Source: Campylobacteraceae bacterium (lineage in GTDB: Bacteria > Campylobacterota > Campylobacteria > Campylobacterales > JALSKU01). Taken from it: 10,281 nucleotides of DNA. The position numbers were made by a program, and so were the translations under genes. Positions 6,135 to 10,281 of this stretch are shown in pieces. The stretch covers positions 1-10,281 of the forward strand of contig WFMT01000176.1 in the NCBI GenBank assembly GCA_015488975.1, read 5' to 3'. A model generated the notes under the pieces. That model worked only from the letters and a program-made list of their open reading frames with translations, had not been told where the DNA came from and did not search any database. Numbering within the stretch: position 1 is the stretch's first letter; every line of letters starts with the position of its first letter.

Positions 6135-7388
6135 TCAAGAGGTAGAAAAAGCTGTGTATGAGTGCAAAAAATCAGCTATAATATCATCAGGATTTTCAAG
6201 GCCGACTGAAATACGAACAAGACCTTTGCCAATGCCCAAAAATTCTTTCTCATCCTTTGAAAAATCATTAAATATGGTAGAATCCATATGAAGTGCCAAT
6301 GTTCTGCTGTCAGATATATTTGCTGTAACAAATGCAAATTTTAAATTATTTATAAATTCGTATGCTCTTTTTTTAACTCCGAAATCAATGGTAAAAACAG
6401 TGCCACAGCCATTTTTAAAATATTTTTTATACAACTTGTTATCAGAATGATTTTTGAGTAATGGATGATTTACTTTCATTCCCGCTTTGGATAATGCCTT
6501 GACTATCTTTTTTGTAGAATTCGCAATAAAATTTGTTCTAATTGCTAATGTCTCTAATCCTAAAAGAGTAAGATAACTATTAAAAGCGGACGCACTCATA
6601 CCAAAGTCTCTTAAAGCCCGTTTTCTAGCATTTACGACAAGTGCTATTTCACCTTTATTTTTTATAAATTTATGAATATCTTTAAATTTATCACTTTTGA
6701 ATTTATCATCTTTCTTATTTATGCCTCTAAAAACAGCTACCCCGCCTAAAGCAGACGAATTTCCACTTATAATTTTTGTTGTTGAGTATATTGCAATATC
6801 TATGCCCATACCTAATGGTTGAAGCGTTAACGGGGTAGAAGTATTGTCTATAATAGTTGCAATATTATATTTTTTTGCAATTTGTACTATATTATCGATT
6901 TCCACAATTCTCATATTTGGATTGCCAATACTTTCAAAATATATTATTTTACTCTTTTCATTAATCAATGATTCTATATCTTTTGTTTGTGAAGCATTTA
7001 AAAAATGTGTTTTTATACCAAATCTAAACATTGTTTCCTTAAAAAATGAATAAGTACCGCCAAAAAGTCCACCGATACAAATAACTTCATCAGAAGCATT
7101 CAGTAAAGACATGCAAGCAAGAGATATAGCAGCCATGCCACTGCTTGTTACCACAGCACCAACTCCTTTATCCATCCCGGCTAAAATAGTCTCAAGCCTT
7201 TTGGTTGTTGGATTGCCCATTCTAGAATATAAAGAATTTTTTATACTTCCTTCAAATATACCTTCTGCTGTATTGCTGTCTCCATAAGAAAAGGAAGCAG
7301 AATTTACAATGCAAGGAGAAATTGGACCTTTTTTTGAACCTATATTTTGAACAAAATAACTACTAAAATCTTTCAATTCTTTTTTCAT
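6135..7388 (-). CDS. PLP-dependent Cys/Met metabolism enzyme, probably O-acetylhomoserine sulfhydrylase (MetY-like)
   Basis: A fold-type I PLP enzyme; the likely reaction is O-acetylhomoserine plus sulfide to homocysteine, or a related gamma-replacement. Seen in 417 residues: YSRMGNPT (residues 54-61, phosphate-binding Tyr/Arg), SSGMAA (82-87), DNTSTPLTLQP (181-191, Asp181 to the PLP ring nitrogen), STTK with Lys205 as the Schiff-base lysine, and LVRISVGLEN with Arg392 for the substrate carboxylate. The segment NISDSRTLALHMDST (357-371) resembles the GDA-TL--HPAST stretch typical of MetY more than cystathionine synthases or lyases. The usual H-S-x-T-K context is Y-S-T-T-K here, and the following GGH is SGN. 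The start has GGAG 6 nt upstream inside the end of the preceding gene (2 nt after its stop). It is the last gene of the five-gene run, two genes after mtnN. The exact substrate is uncertain; metY is the closest name. Confidence 0.82.
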   Translation of the reverse strand: MKKELKDFSSYFVQNIGSKKGPISPCIVNSASFSYGDSNTAEGIFEGSIKNSLYSRMGNPTTKRLETILAGMDKGVGAVVTSSGMAAISLACMSLLNASDEVICIGGLFGGTYSFFKETMFRFGIKTHFLNASQTKDIESLINEKSKIIYFESIGNPNMRIVEIDNIVQIAKKYNIATIIDNTSTPLTLQPLGMGIDIAIYSTTKIISGNSSALGGVAVFRGINKKDDKFKSDKFKDIHKFIKNKGEIALVVNARKRALRDFGMSASAFNSYLTLLGLETLAIRTNFIANSTKKIVKALSKAGMKVNHPLLKNHSDNKLYKKYFKNGCGTVFTIDFGVKKRAYEFINNLKFAFVTANISDSRTLALHMDSTIFNDFSKDEKEFLGIGKGLVRISVGLENPDDIIADFLHSYTAFSTS

Positions 7389-7390
7389 AT

Positions 7391-8134
7391 TTACTCCAAA
7401 AAACTATCATTATGTATATGTGAAAATGCAGCTTTTAAAGAGATAAAAAGTTGATGATTGTTTTCTTCCATCTCTTTTAACATTTTTTTTGTCTCTGCTC
7501 TTGCATAAGGCATTTTGACATCAAATCTAAAAGCAGGACATGCTTCATCCGTCATAAGTGGAAATTTATTTAATTTAGCAGCATCGATAAGCTGTCTCTC
7601 TCTTACAAGAATCAAGGGTCTAATTACTTCGAGTCCGTTTGAAGCCTTATATTTTGGAGGCAAACTTCTTAAAGCACCATTATACATAAAATTCATAAAA
7701 AAACTCTCCACTGCATCGTCCAAGTGATGGGCAAGTGCCACTTTATTATATCCGCCTTTTAACGCAGCACTATAAAGTGCTCCTCTTCTCATTCTTGAAA
7801 AAAAGCTACAAAAAGAGGAATTCTTGCGAATTTTTTCTTTTGCAAGTTCAAATGCTTCAGTCTCATAAATCTCAAAAGGTATATCATACTCTTTACAATG
7901 GTTTTTCAAAGATGAGAATTCTTCATTCATTCCATAGCTTACGCAAACTGCTTTAAATTCAAAATTAAAAGGAGCTACACTACTAATGTGTTTTAAAATA
8001 TGAGCCAGTGCAAGAGAGTCTTTTCCGCCGCTAAGACCTAAAAGTATTTTGTCACCTTCTTGGATAAGGTTATATTTTCCGTTTGTTCTACCTACTGCTT
8101 TAAGTAATTTTTTACTAATATTAGCTTTTAGCAA
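7391..8134 (-). CDS. TtcA-family PP-loop ATPase (tRNA 2-thiocytidine-type), with incomplete cysteine motifs
   Basis: Resembles TtcA, which adenylates and thiolates cytidine 32 of tRNA using a [4Fe-4S] cluster. Seen in 247 residues: PP-loop LSGGKDSLALAH (34-45), SRMRRGALYSAA (113-124), a metal/nucleotide-type LAHHLDDAVESFFMN (134-148), PPKYK and IRPL (171-174). TtcA carries two CxxC motifs; here they read CSFF (Cys109, Phe112) and CPAF (Cys199, Phe202), so only the first Cys of each remains. The start is taken as TTG at 8134-8132: an in-frame stop lies about 24 nt upstream, no in-frame ATG precedes the PP-loop, and GGAT lies 8 nt before it. It overlaps mtnN by 14 nt, suggesting coupled translation. 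It could be a cluster-free or two-cysteine paralogue rather than true TtcA. Confidence 0.85.
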   Translation of the reverse strand: MLKANISKKLLKAVGRTNGKYNLIQEGDKILLGLSGGKDSLALAHILKHISSVAPFNFEFKAVCVSYGMNEEFSSLKNHCKEYDIPFEIYETEAFELAKEKIRKNSSFCSFFSRMRRGALYSAALKGGYNKVALAHHLDDAVESFFMNFMYNGALRSLPPKYKASNGLEVIRPLILVRERQLIDAAKLNKFPLMTDEACPAFRFDVKMPYARAETKKMLKEMEENNHQLFISLKAAFSHIHNDSFLE

Positions 8135-8819
8135 TAAGTTTATCCAAAATATCAGTTAAAAAGAGTGCACTCACTTTAGCAGAAGTCTTCAAAAATTCAT
8201 CAAAATCAAATCCTGCATCCATGCCTGCTGCATCACTTATAGATCTGATTACCAGAAAAGGAACTTTTAAAGAATGAGCCACCACAGCAACACTCGCACC
8301 TTCCATTTCAATGGCTGAAGCATTAAAAGCCTTTTTTATCCATTCTTTCTTTTTTTCGTCTGCTATAAATTGATCCCCTGTTGCAATAATACCTTCTTTT
8401 AAATCAACATTATTTTCTTTAGCAACTCTTTGAGCTAATTCTCTAAGGCTATCATCAGACTCATAGCATACTTTTCCCTCTGGCACATAACCATAAGGAT
8501 GACCAAAAGCTGTGATATCTAAGTCATGTTGACACAAAGCAGAAGCGACTATGAGATCACCTATATGCAAATTCTCATCAATCGCACCTGCAACGCCAGA
8601 AAAAAGCAAAGCTTCGATTTTAAATTTTTCAATCATAGTTGCAGCAGTCAATGCAGCATGCACTTTACCAATTTTACTATAAGCTATGACTATTTTGTGT
8701 CCATTATAATCAGCAAGATAAAATTCATTATCTGCATATTTTATAACTTCATAATTTTTAAAATACTCCAACAAAGGCTCAATTTCTTCAACCATGGCTC
8801 CCAATAAACCTACTGTCAT
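8121..8819 (-). CDS. mtnN: 5'-methylthioadenosine/S-adenosylhomocysteine nucleosidase (MTAN)
   Basis: Hydrolyses the N-glycosidic bond of MTA and SAH, releasing adenine and clearing SAM-cycle by-products. In Campylobacter and Helicobacter the same enzyme also cleaves 6-amino-6-deoxyfutalosine for menaquinone synthesis; that this copy does so is inferred from its likely phylum. The 232-residue length is normal. Seen: GAMVEEIEPLL with Glu12, FSGVAGAID (73-81), HIGDLIVAS (85-93), ATGDQFIAD (146-154), MEGASVA with Glu173, and RSISDAAG with catalytic Asp196; these match E. coli Glu12, Glu174 and Asp197. The ATG overlaps the upstream gene's stop as ATGA (8819-8816), and the 3' end overlaps the TtcA-like gene by 14 nt. 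Confidence 0.95.
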   Translation of the reverse strand: MTVGLLGAMVEEIEPLLEYFKNYEVIKYADNEFYLADYNGHKIVIAYSKIGKVHAALTAATMIEKFKIEALLFSGVAGAIDENLHIGDLIVASALCQHDLDITAFGHPYGYVPEGKVCYESDDSLRELAQRVAKENNVDLKEGIIATGDQFIADEKKKEWIKKAFNASAIEMEGASVAVVAHSLKVPFLVIRSISDAAGMDAGFDFDEFLKTSAKVSALFLTDILDKLIAKS

Positions 8820-9583
8820 TCTTTTATCCTTAATAAGTATTTTTCTGTTTTTGAAAGATTATTAAAAAGTTCAACTTCTAAAAGTTCTTCCTCAAACAAA
8901 GAAGCTTTTTTTTCAATCAATCCTTTTGGATTTACAACCCTGCTACCTCCCCAAAAACCAAGTCCATCTTCAAAACCAACTCTGTTAACAAATATAGTGT
9001 AAGTTCCACTCAATCCAGCTGTTGCACAAAGGATACTGTTCCATTTATTCTCTATCTCAATCCCTTCATTGCTAAAACCTCTTGCAGGAGATGCAGATAT
9101 CACATACACAAAATCAGGTTTTATTGAAACTATTTTATCTATTATTTTAACATTCCACAAATCTTCACAGATGACACAAACAGCAATGCCAAACTTAGTA
9201 GAAAAACTACCTATTGCATCACCGGCGAAAAAAAATCTTGCCTCTTCAAACATTCCATAATTTGGCAGTGTATTTTTATGATATATATTTAAAATTTCTG
9301 AATTACTAAAATAAATGGCACTATTGTAGATTTTATGACCACTTCTTAAAGCAGCACCTACTAAAATATCAATATCTTTACTTGCATTTTTTAATAGCAT
9401 AAGATCCTCTACATCGTATGCATCCTCAAAAACCAAATCCATCATTCTATATCCATTTAATGACAATTCAGGAAATATTACCAAATCACATCCATCTTCT
9501 TTTGCCACACTTACATATCTTAAGTGCTTTTCAATATTATTTCTTGAGAGTTTTGATGTGATTTGAGATAAACATATTTTCAC
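8816..9583 (-). CDS. Nitrilase-superfamily amidohydrolase resembling the glutaminase domain of NAD+ synthetase
   Basis: A carbon-nitrogen hydrolase, 255 residues, a single domain. The Glu-Lys-Cys catalytic triad is visible: Glu39 in FPELSLNGY, Lys103 in YHKNTLPNYGMFEE, and Cys139 in VICEDLW. The segments LPNY-x-x-F, ICEDLW, SASPARGF (163-170) and NRVGFEDGLGFWGGS (200-214) are close to the amino-terminal glutaminase domain of glutamine-dependent NAD+ synthetase, but no synthetase domain follows. It may therefore be a free-standing ammonia-releasing or omega-amidase-like enzyme; the substrate is unknown. The start is GTG at 9583-9581, with AAAGGA 5 nt upstream; an ATG between them is out of frame and stops at once. 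It lies 23 nt after fabD and overlaps mtnN by 4 nt. Confidence 0.85.
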   Translation of the reverse strand: MKICLSQITSKLSRNNIEKHLRYVSVAKEDGCDLVIFPELSLNGYRMMDLVFEDAYDVEDLMLLKNASKDIDILVGAALRSGHKIYNSAIYFSNSEILNIYHKNTLPNYGMFEEARFFFAGDAIGSFSTKFGIAVCVICEDLWNVKIIDKIVSIKPDFVYVISASPARGFSNEGIEIENKWNSILCATAGLSGTYTIFVNRVGFEDGLGFWGGSRVVNPKGLIEKKASLFEEELLEVELFNNLSKTEKYLLRIKE

Positions 9584-9606
9584 TGCATTCCTTTAGCTTT
9601 AATATA

Positions 9607-10281
9607 TTACCTTGACAATGTATCAAACACACTATTTAATGAATTCATATCAGTTATACTAAAAGTAGGCTTTTTGGTAATTCTTTTATTAAGTCCTTTT
9701 AAAACACTGCCACCAAATTCAATATATATATCATTATAAGGATCTACATTTTCGATCGATTGTTTATATAAAACAGGCTTAATCAACTGTTTTGATAAAA
9801 GCTCAATCGCATCTTTTTTATTTTGATAAGGTTCAGATGTGACATTGGAGATAATTGGTGAAATAAATTCATCTTTTATAAATTCTTGAAGATATGGTTT
9901 TAATGCATCTGAGGCAGATGCAAGTAAAGGGCAATGACTTGCTACTGACATATTCAACACTATCGCTCTTTTTGCACCTGCTTTTTTAAATATTTCTTCT
10001 AAATCAAAAAGATCTTTTTTTATACCCGCAACAACTATTTGTCCCTTGCTGTTATAATTAGCCGGCCAAATTTGCTTACCATTTGCTCTTGCTTTTTTTG
10101 CTATATTTTCAACATCTTCATCACTAAGTCCAATAAGTGCCATCATACCTGCATCAATGTTTTTGCAATCTTCTTGCATTAGCTTTCCTCTTTCGTGAGT
10201 AAGCCAAACTCCGTCAAGATAATCAAGTGCTCCAATACTAACAAGAGCAGAAAATTCACCCAAAGAGTGCCCCATGGCAGA
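9607..10281 (-). CDS. fabD: Malonyl-CoA:ACP transacylase FabD, 5' end cut by window edge
   Basis: Transfers malonyl from CoA to acyl carrier protein to feed fatty-acid elongation; cytosolic. The frame is open through the right edge (224 codons visible); the first visible residues are SAMGHSLGEFSAL, where GHSLGE holds the nucleophilic Ser and normally sits near residue 90 of about 310, so roughly 85-90 residues lie outside. A Met in this motif is not the start. The second catalytic landmark, VASHCPLL, with the His of the Ser-His pair, is present, as are NYNSKGQIVVAG and NVTSEPY. The C-terminus EFGGSVLKGLNKRI is typical. It heads the visible part of the five-gene run; the next gene follows after 23 nt. 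Confidence 0.96.
   Translation of the reverse strand, partial: SAMGHSLGEFSALVSIGALDYLDGVWLTHERGKLMQEDCKNIDAGMMALIGLSDEDVENIAKKARANGKQIWPANYNSKGQIVVAGIKKDLFDLEEIFKKAGAKRAIVLNMSVASHCPLLASASDALKPYLQEFIKDEFISPIISNVTSEPYQNKKDAIELLSKQLIKPVLYKQSIENVDPYNDIYIEFGGSVLKGLNKRITKKPTFSITDMNSLNSVFDTLSR

Noticed and set aside
1..10281. Search for a defence system, prophage, toxin-antitoxin pair or tRNA/rRNA gene
   Set aside because: All genes are accounted for by housekeeping families, and no tRNA-like cloverleaf with conserved TTCRA, integrase or defence domain was seen. The only unexplained structure is the 950-1231 element.

Overview
The window looks like a chromosomal segment of an AT-rich member of the Campylobacterota (Epsilonproteobacteria), plausibly a free-living sulfur- or nitrogen-cycling lineage such as the Sulfurimonas/Sulfurovum/Arcobacter side. 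I base this on the low GC content, the style of the proteins (PurS/PurQ, a short TtcA-like PP-loop protein, MTA/SAH nucleosidase next to FabD) and the gene order as I remember it from that phylum. No database was searched, and the genus cannot be fixed from the sequence.

Layout. Positions 1-3259 (minus strand) hold a four-gene run read as ctpA, purC, purS, purQ: a periplasmic S41 processing protease, SAICAR synthetase, and two subunits of FGAM synthetase (purQ is cut by the window edge). ctpA and purC overlap by ATGA. Between purC and purS lies a 282-bp palindromic element (950-1231). It has terminal inverted repeats of about 37 bp enclosing two adjacent 101-nt imperfect hairpins. Positions 3260-3495 form a divergent promoter region with a near-perfect sigma70 promoter for clpB. 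Positions 3496-6072 (plus strand) encode full-length ClpB, followed by a strong hairpin terminator lying between convergent genes. Positions 6135-10281 (minus strand) hold a tightly packed five-gene run read as fabD (partial), a nitrilase-fold amidohydrolase, an MTA/SAH nucleosidase, a TtcA-like PP-loop protein and a Cys/Met-metabolism PLP enzyme. Its junctions are +23, -4, -14 and +2 nt, so it is almost certainly one transcript.

How the genes fit together. The left operon contributes to de novo purine synthesis (PurS and PurQ supply the small and glutaminase subunits to a PurL encoded elsewhere; PurC acts later), with an envelope protease as first gene. The right operon mixes fatty-acid initiation (FabD) with a sulfur/methyl-cycle theme: MtnN removes SAH/MTA (and in this phylum also serves menaquinone synthesis), and the PLP enzyme probably makes homocysteine. 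ClpB is the general disaggregase.

The genes are mostly ordinary housekeeping genes. The part that ordinary annotation does not explain is the 950-1231 element. Its two hairpins are inverted, diverged copies of each other: identical in length, with conserved blocks at identical offsets, while their basal stems differ in sequence but remain self-complementary. A second point of interest is the TtcA-like protein, in which both CxxC motifs have lost their second cysteine.
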